NCBI RefSeq assembly: GCF_000003815.2
Contig: NC_049992.1
Coordinates: forward strand, 13,369,105-13,433,104
Direction of reading: 5' to 3'
From: Branchiostoma floridae
Taxonomy: Eukaryota; Chordata; Leptocardii; Amphioxiformes; Branchiostomatidae
DNA: 64,000 nucleotides
Part shown: piece after piece, positions 1-12,170 of the stretch
Numbering within the stretch: position 1 is the first letter of the stretch
Layout: every line of letters begins with the position of its first letter
Notes under the pieces: model-generated
Told to the model about the DNA's origin: nothing
The model's input: only the letters and a program-made list of their open reading frames with translations
Database searches by the model: none
Position numbers and translations under genes: made by a program

Positions 1-221
1 CTGCTGTCCAGGGCTGTAACTGACCCCTCCCCGCCGGCGGATGCTGGGCGGGCTGCTATAAGCGAGATTTAATCAGGCTATCTTACACGGTATTGCATTT
101 AGACAAATGGGACGTCGGAAGCTATAGTTTATTATGCGTTTGTCAATCCTAAAATGATATTTTATATCAGCACCTAGGCAAGAAGACAACAACAATACTC
201 GGAAACACGTCATTGTGACAG

Positions 222-1626
222 ATGTAAGATGGGAGCCGATAGTTTACGTCACCATTGCCATAGTCATCCTTGCAGCAATCATAGGTATGTAAGGCACGGA
301 TTTAATTCTGTAATTAGTTTCGTCAGGTTAGAAGAATTGGAATTGGCAAATTCTTCTTTACAACGATTCTTTCCTGCGTATGGGACGTTACGATTAACCG
401 GGACGAGGGTGATACAAACTTAGTCACGTTTGGGATTCTGTTTCGCCGCAAAAGCGCCACCTATATCGGCTTCATAAAGCATAGATAAGCAGCACCCCAG
501 TAAAGCTCTGAGTAACGTGTCTGACAAGCATTGAAATTTAAGCAGGAAAGATTCACTAGTTGTGAAGAAGAATATATCTTATTTCTTCACGTTGATGCTT
601 GAAAATTTGTTCTGCCACATAAATATAACCATGTAATAACTTGTTACGACATGTTACGAAAGATTTCAAGAAAACTTCTTGTTCTTGTTTTCTTATTTTT
701 TTGTTTTTAAGAAAACAATGGAATTTTGATGACACAGTACACGACATGTTACGAAAGATTTCAAGAAAACTTCTTGTTCTTGTTTTCTTATTTTTTTGTT
801 TTTAAGAAAACAATGGAATTTTGATGACACAGTACATCGATTGATGTGAACTTAATCTTGGATGTTTTTACAGTTGCCGTTTGCTGCATCGTAAAGACAT
901 TACGAAGACGACGGTCTGATACATCACATGGACTTCCGCCCCTACAGACAACGTTAGCAGGGAAGACACCCATAGTATCGTTTGTACATGTAGGAAAACC
1001 AAAAGGAAAGGAAAGTCCCCCCACCGAGCCTGACCAAGTAGGCTTCGAGACCCACCACACCCATGCTGCTGCTGCTGCAAGACAGACAACTTCCACTAGG
1101 AGAAACCCGTTAGCAATGACCCGTTTGGGTACTCCAACTGTGCCGAGACTTAGGAGAACAAAATCACGACAAAACGACGATGGTGAGTTTGCTACCGATA
1201 GTGTATCACAAAATGCAGATCTAAACACCTGAGCTACCTTAAACGGTCCTCTTAAAAACGTTGTAATTGCACGGTGATTAAAGGTAAGAAATTCATATTT
1301 ATAACACACTATTACTAATGCCAATGTTGTGTTACCAATTTCCAGAACTACGCCGCCGCCCCGGCACCCTAAATGATGTCGAACTCATCGTGGACGACAT
1401 CGGCGGCACCTGGAGGCACCTGGGCCGGGACCTGGGCTTCTCTGACGGCCGGCTGGACGGGTTTCAGAATGACTACCCCCTACAGCTGAGGGAAGCCGTG
1501 TTTCAGATGCTGCGCACGTGGATAGAGGAGAGGAGAGGGGACGTAACATTAGGGAGACTCATGGACGCTTTGAACAATGCGGGGAAACCGGAGCTGGCTG
1601 AGGCTCTACTTGAACAAACATCATAG
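222..1626 (+). CDS. Gene A: TNF-receptor-like death-domain protein, 3' part (membrane segment to stop)
   Basis: Three exons are visible: 222-284, 874-1182 and 1346-1626 (stop), all GT-AG and phase-consistent. Exon 1 encodes a single membrane helix (WEPIVYVTIAIVILAAIIG). It is followed by a basic stop-transfer stretch (KTLRRRR) and a Ser/Thr/Pro-rich cytoplasmic linker with five alanines in a row. The last exon encodes a death domain of about 85 residues, with the family's Trp near helix 1 (GGTWRHLGRDLGF), FQNDYP, and MLRTWIEE before the last helices. Death domains of this type recruit adaptors for apoptosis or NF-kB signalling at the plasma membrane. The ectodomain with its cysteine-rich repeats lies left of the window. 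The death domain closely resembles that of the neighbouring gene B (both have GFxDG and FQNDY), so the two are probably tandem paralogues. A poly(A) signal follows at 2277. The membrane and death-domain calls are firm; the TNFR assignment rests on the neighbours. Confidence 0.8.
646..835. repeat. Tandem duplication, two copies of about 95 bp
   Basis: The segment beginning acgacatgttacg (646-740) is repeated almost exactly at 741-835, inside the intron before gene A exon 2. The second copy ends about 38 bases before that exon's acceptor. It looks like a recent local duplication and not a dispersed element. Confidence 0.85.
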
Positions 1627-2276
1627 CATACTGACACATACTGTTTGAAATGCATTGTATTTTGCAATGAATTCATGTAAAAGTATGAAATGTACAAATA
1701 TATACAAATATTTGTAAGAAATCCACCGGTAAAATTATTTCTTTTTACATTAACTACTAGTAGTAACTTGAAGGATAACAAAACATATCCCTCGATGGTA
1801 TCACCATATACCACAAGTATAAGTACAATTCATTGTAATAAACTAACAAACATTTTTGTCATGTTAACAAGTTTTAACGTGATATTCCCCTTACTGATAT
1901 CAACATGATATGCACCCATATCATGTATACAACTACAATGTATATCATACGTTATTGCAGCATTGTCCAATAGCAGCCTTATTATTTTTTAAAATGCTGC
2001 AAAATCTTCTTGCATATTGGCAACCCTTCCACGATCGCAGGGTCACGTCGAAGGTTGCTATACATTTATATACAGCACAGTTACACCGATGGCAACATCT
2101 TATCACTAGGTAGTGTGTAAAAATCTGTCTGTTTTCGAAAAAAAGTACATGGGAAAAAGAGCTTCTGATGTCAAAACGTAAAATCAACTTTTGGGATACA
2201 TTGTGAATTGTTTTCTTAAGGACAGTATCCAGATAAAGAACAACGCCTCATCTATACATGGCTGCAAGTGAGTATG

Positions 2277-2282
2277 AATAAA
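2277..2282 (+). terminator. Poly(A) signal of gene A
   Basis: AATAAA lies 651 bases after the gene A stop and about 60 bases before the convergent stop codon of gene B. The stretch 1627-2339 between the two stops shows only AT-rich 3' UTR-like sequence. Confidence 0.5.
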
Positions 2283-2339
2283 ATATCCAACGATATTGTT
2301 TAAGTCAGCTGGTTGGGAAGACTGTTTGACTGTCTAAGT

Positions 2340-5256
2340 CTAAGACGTCTCCTCTCTGATCTGCCGCCGCCCATGCTCGAAAGTGAACAGTTTCGACCTG
2401 ACGTCTTCTTTTCTCACTTCCACAAGGGCGTTACCCAGCGTCCCTAGAGTGGCGTCCTCTCTCTGTATTTCGACCCACTTCCGCAACATTTGATACGTAA
2501 TTTCCTTCAAGCCCTGGAAAAATGTGACAGAGCAGAATTTTGCCGTAAGTGTATATTTGTAACATCATAAAACACACACATTCGTCTTCCACTATCTTCA
2601 GAAAAGAAGTTAAACCCAATATCCCGAAATCTGGACTTAGCTTTTAGACTAGTTACTGCAAGCGTATGTCAACGTTACTAAGATGAGGTGGATACACTGA
2701 CTCCAAGTTTGGAATGTTCATACAGACAGACCAAAAAAAATGAGGAGAAGAAACGACAGAGATCTCACCTGATAGTCGTTCTGGAAGCAGTCACATTGCC
2801 CGTCCGTGAAGCCCAGTTTCCTACCCAAGGCTCGCCACTCCGCACCGACGTCCTCGGCTATGTGCTCAGCGTGAGAGAGGGCTACCTTCATATGGGACAC
2901 CTCTGTAACAGTTCAGAATAGGAGCTATAAGTATCTTAAAATCAATGTCACAGTCTCAACAATCAGTGATAATTTGTAAAGGCTAGTGCATACAAATACA
3001 TTTTACAGTCAAATGATACATTCTCTGTCCTCCTTTTGAAGCTATTGAAGCACGCTACCCTGCCTTCACGAAGCAATACAGACTTACCTTCATCTGAATT
3101 GAGAGAGGGGGTCCTCTCTCCCTCTTCTATGGAAAACCCTCTCTGGAACCTCCTAGCGGCGGTAGTGTGGCCCGAATACCGTGCCACCTTCTCTTGACTC
3201 GATCTCCTTGTCTGATTGGAGTCTCCTTCTAGTAGAGGTTGCTGGTGTTCACTCACTCCTACCGGCGTGCCCACGATGCTGGTCTGGGAGGCTCGTTTTA
3301 CGAAGATTTCTGTCAGACTGAGTCTGGGAGGTAAAGACCGTCTGTGCTGGTGTACGGTAGGATCGTCCCTCCACAACATGACCGCAGCAAAGACGATGAT
3401 CGCCGCGATGAATATGACCAGCCCCAGTAACAGGTAGGGGAGCCAGTAAGGCCCCCATGTCGAGCCGCCAGGGTGGGGGGCCTTGGTGTTGTCATCGGAC
3501 TTGTTTGAGTCTGTAACCGACGAAAATAGTAATCAACATAACATATCATTTTCATAATGTTGCTGATCAGATCAGATCATGCAAAAGCAAAGTTGTAATT
3601 TTTGTGCCTCAAATACAATGTAGTATATTAAGAAAAAACCTAGGTCACCTGTTGAGTTGAAGTTTAAACAGCACAATGTAGTCTAGAATAATGAAATACA
3701 CATGCAAAACATTCTGTATTATGTTTTGTTCTACAAAAAACATATTAGGATAAACTTATTAAAGTCGATCTTACCTGTATAGCCGGTAGTGTTTCCATCT
3801 TCTGTAGGAGGGGCGTTTGTTGCTTCGCTCACGGAAGAGTTCGTCACTATATTTATAAAGAATAATAAAAAAAAAAGTCGCATTATTACTTCAAATCATA
3901 GTAGGGATTGGATTCCAGTTAAGAACTAAAATTATACTTGAAATGCGGAATGTGACTTTGCTGAAGGTTGTCCGTCCATTATAGCAAAACTCAAAACTCG
4001 ATGACTTTATCAAGTCCAATGTCGGATGAATAGCAACAACATCTCTATGGTGAATAACAGCAGGTTAACATACCTGTTCCATTGACAGCACAGGTACCAC
4101 ACATGTTGTCTCTCTTCCTGTTGCCCTGTCTGACTACACATTCTCCCCTGGCGGTACAGTTCGTGTGGGCTCTACACTCAGCCGTGCTCGATTCCTCGTC
4201 CGAAAACGTTCCCGGTCTACAGCGCATGCACCGAGTGTTCTTCCAAGGAGTACCTACGACCAGGAGGGAAAGGGAAGTGGTGATGTACGTAATGTATGTG
4301 TCAGCAGAATTACTCAGGGTCACGGGAGAGATCAGGTAAGGAAAATGTTGAATCCCATGGCAAGGCTAAGATGCATGTCCAGGACAAAAGATGCAATAGA
4401 CTAATTTTGCTAGTTCTGCTGCAGTACCAAGGGCATATATTAGGGGGCCTAAAACCGACATTGACCTTCGTCATCCCGCATACAAAAAATTTAACACACA
4501 CGAATATATAACACATCAGATAAATCATATCTTACCTTTTTCCCTGACGCCTTCACCTTTCTGACACTTGGTGTGAGGAAAGCAAAACTCTAACCGTAGG
4601 TAGTACCCGTCATCACATTCACACTGGCGGTTTTGCTCGGCTGTACACGGCAGGGCTTCGTGTTCATGTTCATGGTCCTGCAGGTTACACTGCTGACAGA
4701 GGAGACATTCTATCTCCTGGTTGTGGTATTCTGTATAATGGTCCCATGGACAGGGTAGGCACTCTGTGGGAGTATGTTCCGTACAGGGTCGGTTCATGTA
4801 CTCTCCCGGCTTACACCAGTCACAATATAAAGTTTTACCGGAGATAGGGTCATCGTGCTGCCATTTGGTGGGCGGGGGATCTGAAGCAAGTACCCCACAT
4901 ACAAATAAAGAAGTCTGAAAGAAAATAAAGAGATGAGTAAATAACATTGCTAATATACTCAATGACAGTGATTGGAAACGGGCTAAAAACTTAAGAGAGT
5001 TATAAAGTTCGCGGCCATATTTGAAAGTCTAGAGTGAGTTGTAATTAACGATAACAACAACGTACCAGAATAGAAGTTATTACAAATGCATATTTCACAT
5101 ATCACGTTGCATATTTTGGGTAAAATTCATCATTGGCCCCCCCCCCCCCCCTTAGCTAGAGCACAGGTAGGACTTCGACACGTAAGGATAAACAAACACG
5201 GGCGTAAAACATGGTCTTACCGTAACACACACAAGGGTACCGGCATGCAGCCACAT
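2340..5256 (-). CDS. Gene B: TNF receptor superfamily member with death domain, complete, 465 aa
   Basis: Exons 5'->3' on the minus strand: 5221-5256, 4536-4914, 4074-4253, 3775-3846, 3088-3510, 2769-2902, 2340-2513. They sum to 1,398 nt, and every junction is GT-AG and in phase. Residues 1-23 (MWLHAGTLV...) form a signal peptide split across exons 1 and 2. Residues about 38-190 hold TNFR cysteine-rich repeats (YCDWCKPGEY, CLLCQQC, RCMRCRPGTFSD, CRAHTNCTARGEC). A Ser/Thr/Asn linker, partly on its own 72-nt exon, precedes the membrane helix (about 246-268, PYLLLGLVIFIAAIIVF). A cytoplasmic region follows, and then a death domain at about 366-440 split by an intron after FQNDYQ. It is predicted to be a plasma-membrane receptor for a TNF-like ligand with a death-domain signalling tail. 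It is convergent with gene A and divergent from gene C, 682 bp away. No one-to-one vertebrate orthologue is claimed. Confidence 0.9.
4436..4495. repeat. Fragment of a dispersed repeat
   Basis: The motif gggggcctaaaaccgacattgacc... resembles the stretch ggggcccattatcgaacttgacc... near 56222. It is an intronic copy of the same interspersed family. Confidence 0.35.
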
Positions 5257-5938
5257 CTTGGAAATCCACACTCGTCATGTAAGATCTTATGGCTTCCTCT
5301 GTGTAGACATACACTGCTTGTACGTGCTCATTGGCTACAAGTTCAGAATGGCCATGGGTCGATCCCTTTGACGGAATGCGATGACGTCAGAAAGGTTGAA
5401 AGGCGCGTCAACAGGTGAGTCAGACGGCAGGTGAACTGAACGCATCGGAATGCAAAACCACGTTCTCCGTCGGCAGAGTCTCGGCACACCGTGCTAGTAG
5501 AACACATGCATGATGTCGTGTATGTTCGACTTTGCGCGACAAGTGTATAGTATCGGGGCATTAGCTCTAAAGAAACTATCACTTTGTTGACACATTTTGC
5601 AATTTATGATGAAACTCAAAGTTTGCGTACATTCGCACTTTGTGTTATCTCGCACTTTGGACCTGTGCCAGACGTCAACGCCCCATATCATGGCCATGTT
5701 TTCCTCCTGGATTCAATGACTAAATAGAAGTTTTCTTGTCTCATGTACGACTTAAATGTACCTAATATTTGCGCAACAGGGATTTATACGTTGATAAACG
5801 ATCTTCTGATCGAGATCACGAGATCGGCACGTGATTAAAAGCTGGGGAATCCCCCGTGAGTCACCCTTTGTGTGACACGCCTCTATAAACGTCACTGACG
5901 ACGTAACTTTAGCCAGATGTTGTTCAGAGTTCCTGAAA
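5257..5938. promoter_or_regulatory. Shared head-to-head 5' region of genes B and C
   Basis: The start codons of gene B (minus, 5256) and gene C (plus, 5939) are only 682 bases apart with no other gene between. The region must therefore hold both 5' UTRs and promoters, probably shared in part. No clear TATA box was assigned; the bidirectional-promoter reading is an inference from geometry. Confidence 0.45.
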
Positions 5939-8900
5939 ATGGCAGCTTTACTTCGCAGTGCCGTCGTCATCATTCTCATAACGGTAAGGTCTTTTTATAA
6001 TGAGTATGACTGTTCCAAGTGTTACATATAAACCTTCAATGTAAAGTTCTTAAGGGTTTTCTGCCTCAAGAAAAACAAGATCCCCACATTACCTGTTACG
6101 TGTCAGGGGATTTCCAGTTTGAAGCCTTTTAAATGGCACCGTACGAAGGATCTTTAATTCAGCTGCGTCATCTCTGACATTTCTCTAGCTAGGAAATATG
6201 GATAATTCCGGGGTTTCCTCAGCCCTGACATATTGACGACCCCATTGACGTTGGAAATACGTAGTACAACCAAGCAATTATGTATCAAGAATAGATAAAA
6301 TAGGGACACACCCAACAAGTTCCTGAATATATTATCTTTAGACAAAAGGTTAGAGCGTCCTTGTAGCATGAAAGGTAGTCAAAGGGAGAAAGCAGGTACA
6401 GGGTAGGGTTACATGTATGGACCTGTACCTCGGCTACCATGTAACATGAACGTTGACTTTAATCTTTGTACCATTAGGTGTTGTTGACGAGTTTTGTCGC
6501 TGGTGAGCCAGCACGGAACGTTACCTCAAGTTCTCCCAAGTTCAACCACAAAGATCCGACCACCGGACAGCGGCTCCTGTGTGACCAGTGTCCACCTGGA
6601 ACACATTTGAAGGACTACTGTACCGCCGATAGTCCCACTGTATGCCAGGTACCGACTGATGTGTCCTTGGTGTAGCAGGTTTTGCACATGTTCGGCACAA
6701 TGTACCGTAATTTAGCACAGCCAGTAGATGACCCTAAGGTTACACACATGTAACAACAGTCTATTCGGCGGCCTTTTCATGTTGTTAGCAGCTGTGCGAT
6801 ATGCTGATTCAAACATCGATTTCAACACTGTGAACGTTTTCTTGACTCGTGTGTTTTTCAATGAAGGTCTGTCCCGACAACCACTTCACCGAGTACTACA
6901 ACTGGGAGCCCGAATGTCGTTACTGCAACGAGTTTTGTGCCAAACCCAACCAGAAAATGTTGACAGAATGCACCACGAAGCACAACAGAAGGTATTGCAA
7001 CACTTTTCTCCGGTGAAAGTGGTAAAAACTTCGGAATTATAAAAAAAATGTAGCCATTTTAGTTTACAGTGGAAAAGTGTGGGGGCGGAGATGTGGGTGG
7101 TCAGAAGTTCCAGAGAAGTGAATCATCGATACATTCAAGTAAACTTCAAAGAGATGCGGGTGTAAAAACACACCACAAACTATCTCGTTTACAGAACCTA
7201 ATCATGCAGCTAGACTCGTGTCCACAATGCACCGTATTCTTCCGTGTCGGGAGCAATCAAAGACCTTCACGATGCGTTAGTTTGCAGCAACCAGGGTTCA
7301 GTGTGTATACAGGTGTGTCAAAGGGTTTCGTCACTAATTTAGATCTAAGGAACAAAGAACCAGGCCTACAAAGATCTAAACGTTAGTTGTGTATGTATCC
7401 GTGCTGGATATCATCATATACTGTGGCTCAGGCTAGCATTATAAAACGGACCGCTAGTACTGTCTTTAATAAATGTAACGTTACATCCAGTAACTTACTA
7501 CCCGCCAAAACAAACATCCTCTTCTCTTCTAAAACCGGCGACGAATCCACAAACATGTTCCGCATTGAGAAAGGAAATCGGATTATGTGTTGACATATTT
7601 CGAGTACCTTCCTCTTTAGTTCCAGAATTTGATTTCTAGTAACGAAGCTAGGTTCTGATATCGACAGCATTGCTGTCGCAGTGCCATACGTAATGTGTAT
7701 TACCACCTGTTGCTGTAACAGGTGGTACAAATCCCGTCTTGCAACCGGCAAAGATAAGGGCATAGGGCCTTTTATAAAAAGTAAAAGGAAAGGAAAGTGA
7801 TCTCGATTCAGTTTTAGCTCACTGAAGAGCTAAACCTGCAGTGCACTATAGAATGAAGTAGAATGTTGAAACTGAACACCAAAGCCACAACTAAGAATCA
7901 GCCGCCGTTACATTTCAGTATATCACAGTTATGGCATCCCCACATCACGCAAGCCTTGGACAAAATCTACACGACTTTTCAGGAAAATTAAGGAGGTAAT
8001 TGATAAGAATAGCTGCTTCAATGTATCAAGTATTGTGCGTGAAAACCCGTTGAAGCCCCTTTCAAGTATCCGTGACAAAGTTTTCTGACTCCAATAAAGA
8101 CCTTTCTCTTTCTTCCAGGTGTGAGTGCATGACCGGCTATTTCTTGGATCTTGAAATTTGCCGGGCTCATCGACAATGTCGACGTGGATATGGGGTCGTC
8201 AGAAAAGGTGGGAATCGCGCTATGTTTACTTGAACCAAAGAGGTTATTGGGAGATTGAACTTGAGATTGATTTCATGTGAGTGATTACTCAATGTCGACA
8301 GGAACTTTGAAATGATATGACAATTGAAATTGATTCGTGATCGTGAATTGCTTTTCCCCTCCAGGCACCCCGCATTCTGATGTGGTTTGTCGAAAGTGCA
8401 GACAAGGAACTTTCTCTGATGCAACGTCCAACACCGCCCCCTGTCGCCCGCATAGGAACTGCTCTGCTCTTGGCCTGGCCTTCAAACAACACGGGAGTCG
8501 TCACCGTGACGCAATATGTGGGGATTCAGATTCTGTGGAAACGGACCATCCCAACAACAATTCAACTACGCAAACCATCGAAGGTAGATCCCACTTGTCC
8601 GTTTACAAATTGTGTACATTTATTCGACTCAACCACTAATAGAAATGGCAACATAAATCGTACAGCATACTTTTAAGTTGTCCACTTTTGTTTATGTTTG
8701 AATGTATGAATAGTGTTGTACTCGAGTAAAGCTAATGGGGGTCTCAATAAAACAAACTCATAGTGGGATAAGAAAAGAACAATTCAAAAACATTATAATC
8801 ACTGTTTGAAATATTTCCTTTCAGACGATAGTCTTCGCAAAGCAGTCGATTACGTCGCCAAGAATCTGTCCGTCCGCTGGCAGAAATTCGCCAAGAAACT

Positions 8901-9093
8901 GCCCGGTAAGACGGTACCAAGGAGAGTCATTAAGAACATCAAAGCCTCGAACTCCAGTCGCCGCGAAAGGGTGACAGAAGTGCTGAATGAATGGGTGAAG
9001 GTCAACGGCAAGAAGGCCGATCTGAAGGGGATAGAGAGAGCCCTGAGAAGGAGTGGACAGAAAGAGTTGGCCCAAAGAGTTAGAAAGATGTGA
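5939..9093 (+). CDS. Gene C: secreted-type TNFR-like protein with death domain and no membrane segment, 305 aa
   Basis: Exons: 5939-5983, 6478-6648, 6867-6991, 8119-8207, 8365-8583, 8825-9093, summing to 918 nt, all phase-consistent. A hydrophobic signal peptide (MAALLRSAVVIILIT...) runs to about residue 24. The cysteine-rich ectodomain contains CDQCPPGTH, CRYCNEFC, CECMTGYF and VCRKCRQGTFSD. A short Asn/Thr linker with a glycosylation-type NNNST follows, and then a very basic death-domain-like module at about 217-300 (RWQKFAKKLPG...VLNEWVKVNGKK). No hydrophobic helix lies between linker and death domain, and the 8584-8824 intron has no hidden membrane exon. This layout is that of osteoprotegerin (TNFRSF11B), a secreted decoy receptor with death-domain-like C-terminal regions. 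Orthology is not claimed, because the paralogue next door suggests local duplication followed by loss of the membrane exon. Confidence 0.87.
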
Positions 9094-9836
9094 GCTCAAA
9101 ATGAAGCATACGCAAAAGTTGATGATGGTTTAACCTACTTTATCACGGAGCATGTTCTTTTAGTCGTTATCTATCAGAAGTTTGGCAGTGACGTACAAAA
9201 GAAAATACATATGATATGATGCCATATTAGTATTCATATGTTTCTGTAAGATGTATATCCTGATAAGAGATGCTTGAGTTGTCATGTTTGTTTGATATTA
9301 AGTTATTGACAAGAGGCCATTTCATGAAACAGTTGTTACACTTGGCAAAATGAAATGCAAGTTTTCAAGCATATAAGCATGTATCTTTTGCTTCTTCTGG
9401 TTAAAAAAAGTCAGATCAAACTAATGCAAATTAGCAGGGACTTTGCTTTGTGTTCTTATTCCTTGCATGGAAAATTAATATTTTCAGACCTTTGATAAGA
9501 TCATAAAGGAAGCTGCATTAACTTCTTGGAAATATAAATGGATGGTAAGGCCTGGGATAAGAAATGCTGTGTTAGGCCTAAGGAATTTCTAATAATCACC
9601 TGTACTGTTTCACTGCCAGAATAGAGGTATTGTTGTGATAATCTAGTTGTGCGGTTCTTTATTATTATTTTTTAGTTTAATACAGTATTACTTCAAAGCC
9701 CTTGGTGTTTGCCTTGTCCATTTTGCTCTGTAATTTCGTATTTTGTAAACATCTCATAACTAGTACTGAGCTTATTTTTTTACTGAGAGACCATATCTAC
9801 TGGGTACAAATTCAAATTTGAAGTTAATGTTATGAA

Positions 9837-9842
9837 AATAAA
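9837..9842 (+). terminator. Poly(A) signal of gene C
   Basis: AATAAA lies 744 bases after the gene C stop. On the opposite strand a DIS3L2-side AATAAA lies at 9971-9976, so the two genes appear to end tail to tail within about 130 bases. Confidence 0.45.
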
Positions 9843-9970
9843 TGAGGCTTGCATGGTATGTATACCAATTGACCCTGTTGCAAATACAGCATATACAATA
9901 TTGTATCCTACACTAACATCATGAGAAAACAAACACGGGACATGAGATCCTAGTTAGCACATCTGCAACT

Positions 9971-9976
9971 TTTATT
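9971..9976 (-). terminator. Candidate poly(A) signal of the DIS3L2 gene
   Basis: TTTATT on the plus strand is AATAAA on the minus strand. It lies about 1.25 kb beyond the candidate last coding exon. The stretch 9977-11237 has no credible coding exon and reads as a long AT-rich 3' UTR. Confidence 0.35.
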
Positions 9977-11237
9977 TCCATTTTCATGTCTGTCCCTCCA
10001 AAGTACACATTCAAATTCACCCAATCGTGTTAAGGACAGCTACAATTTTTTGCTGTTCAAAATTCCACAAATTTAGCTTCCAAAAGCTTCCACACTTGGC
10101 ACATTGATATATCAGAAGTGAGCAGCAGAGGTACGACCAAGGCAGTTGGTAAGTTAGCAAATATAAGTCACTACATGTATGCTGGACAACATTCAAATAT
10201 TATAGATACTGGTATTATAAAAGTCATGAGTATCTATTAGGCATGGTTTCAAAAACATTTTGTTTATGGTGATTTTAGCTATCCAAACACAAAAGAACTC
10301 AAAATTTTATTTTTGACAACAACAGTCCACTCAAAAGTTGTGATTGAAAAATAATCAAACATCTTCAAAATGCAGCATACATGCATATTAATGCTTTAGC
10401 ACAGCTATTCAGAGAAAAGGCTAGGTTAATTTGATAAGCACACATTCAAAATTGAAACTTTTACCAAAAAGTGTCTTTTTGCAACAAATGAAAGCATGCT
10501 ATGGCAACATCAAAGTGAAAACACTAACATGGTCTTGTGTCATCTTCTACACAAATATTGTCACAGTAGGCAAAGGAACCTACATTTACATATCCATGCC
10601 AAGAAGGTGTATTTCCTTAAGGAAAAGTCCATCAGGCACAACAATGAAAGAACAGCTTGAGTTCAAAATTTGTCATTTCAATAGATGTTTCATCTCAAAG
10701 ACTCAATTAATTCCATTCCAAAGCTTTGGTAATGGAGAGTAAATTTAGAAATGCTTTTCACAAACAACCACAACATGAAGGCATGGGAAGGCTCATCAAT
10801 AGACAAAATGGTAAATGACAGCAAAATCATTTGAAGCAAATTGCAGCAAGTGTCTAGGCACAAAATAATTCCCAAATCACAACCACACAAGCTTTCAAGC
10901 AATAATGTGAATGTATGATGCACAAATGATTAAACCTATGTACTAAATTGTTATTAAATCAGTGCAACATGCATGTAATTCAACCATTCAAAATTGCTAG
11001 TGTTAGTTGGACTCTACATAGCACCACAAAACAAGCGAAGCATATAGCACACTTGAAACAGGTTATATTCCATACCACTAAGTCCATAACATATGGCCTA
11101 CAATTCTTTGAAACAGTAGGTGTGTTGTTAGGTGTTAGTGCAGCTGCCTTAATTCTTCTTAGCCTTAATCAAGACATAATATTCTTGAAATACACAATTT
11201 CTCTGAAATACTATGCGATAACAAAAAAACAAACCAG

Positions 11238-11372
11238 TTAATACAGATACAGTGCCTCGGTGCCACAAATATTTGGCCAAATTGTATAATTGTAAGTACC
11301 ATTAGATAGCATTGTCAAACCTTTTTCTACTTCACTACAGTCCTCATTTGCTCCAGAGTTCTTCTTATTTCT
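11238..11372 (-). CDS. DIS3L2: Candidate last coding exon of DIS3L2 (44 codons and stop)
   Basis: The exon ending at 12171 stops in phase 0 after ...LKYS, but the vertebrate protein continues for some 30 poorly conserved residues. Downstream, an acceptor-like CTATAG is followed by an open phase-0 frame starting RNKKNSGANEDCSEVEKG and ending at a TAA at 11238. The polypyrimidine tract is weak and the composition is not convincingly coding, so this is only the best candidate seen. The true terminal exon may lie elsewhere between 9.9 and 12.1 kb. Confidence 0.25.
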   Translation of the reverse strand, partial: RNKKNSGANEDCSEVEKGLTMLSNGTYNYTIWPNICGTEALYLY

Positions 11373-11874
11373 CTATAGTTTTAGTTGTCAAAGACAAATT
11401 CTTGCTACATTGTACTTAGATAATCAGTCACTTCTGCTTACACTGCCACTTAAATTATCATTCCTAGGGAAAGTTGCAAATATTCAAGTCTCTTTGAGAA
11501 AAGTCAATACACATTTATATATCATTGTAGCAAATTGGTACTTCTTCAAATAGCAAACAAATTTCTAGTAGGAAAAACTTTACTCTATGTTTGTTAATTT
11601 TTAACAATACAATACTTTTGCTGCTATTTTTTTCTAGTTTTCTGTTTTTTCTTTCCATCTGTAAAAAACACGGAGCGTGCCACATTCCATCGCTTGGAAA
11701 ATGTGGCATTTTTTTCTGTCAAGATGGCGGACTGCCTGTTCACATTTTCCATGATGTTCTTTTTCTGGCCTGGTTGTCTAAGGCCTCTTGAGCAAAGCCT
11801 GTGTGGAAAAGCAACAACAACAGTGTTACATTTTGTGAAAAAGGAAATCGAAGGTTCAATAAAAATAATGTCGG

Positions 11875-12137
11875 ACAAGTTTTCTAAAATCCACTTGTCC
11901 TATTGGGCAAACACATGAAAAATTTTACTTACCTGGACCAATTTTTCACTTGCCCGAAATTCAAATGTCACTTCTATGTGCCTCTATTTTTCCATATTGA
12001 CCATTGCTTGATGTCATGACTGTAAAAAGTAACCAGTATATCAAAATCTTACTTGTCCGATCGGGCAAGTGGGGTAGGTCATGCACTTGGACAAGTTCAC
12101 TTGCCCTGTACAATAGGGCTAATGAAATCCAACCCTG
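11875..12137. repeat. Probable interspersed repeat with repeated ACTTGTCC/GGGCAAGT words
   Basis: Short words of the type acttgtcc, gggcaagt and cttgccc recur in both orientations across this intron. This is typical of a degraded non-autonomous element. No coding capacity is visible and no target-site duplication was found. Confidence 0.3.
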
Positions 12138-12170
12138 AATGTGCAAGAACAGCACAATATTGGTACTCAC

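Noticed and set aside
1-221. Further gene A exon at the left edge
   Set aside because: The GC-rich start (1-60) could be exon or intron, but I see no frame with TNFR cysteines and a clear donor.
7662-7726. Two short hairpins (CGACAGCATTGCTGTCG; ACCACCTGTT/AACAGGTGGT)
   Set aside because: Short, single-copy and intronic, with no small-RNA or terminator logic in a eukaryotic intron. Probably chance or a decayed element.
8584-8824. Hidden transmembrane exon in gene C
   Set aside because: Read in all plus frames; no hydrophobic open stretch with splice sites. The flanking exons join perfectly in phase without it.
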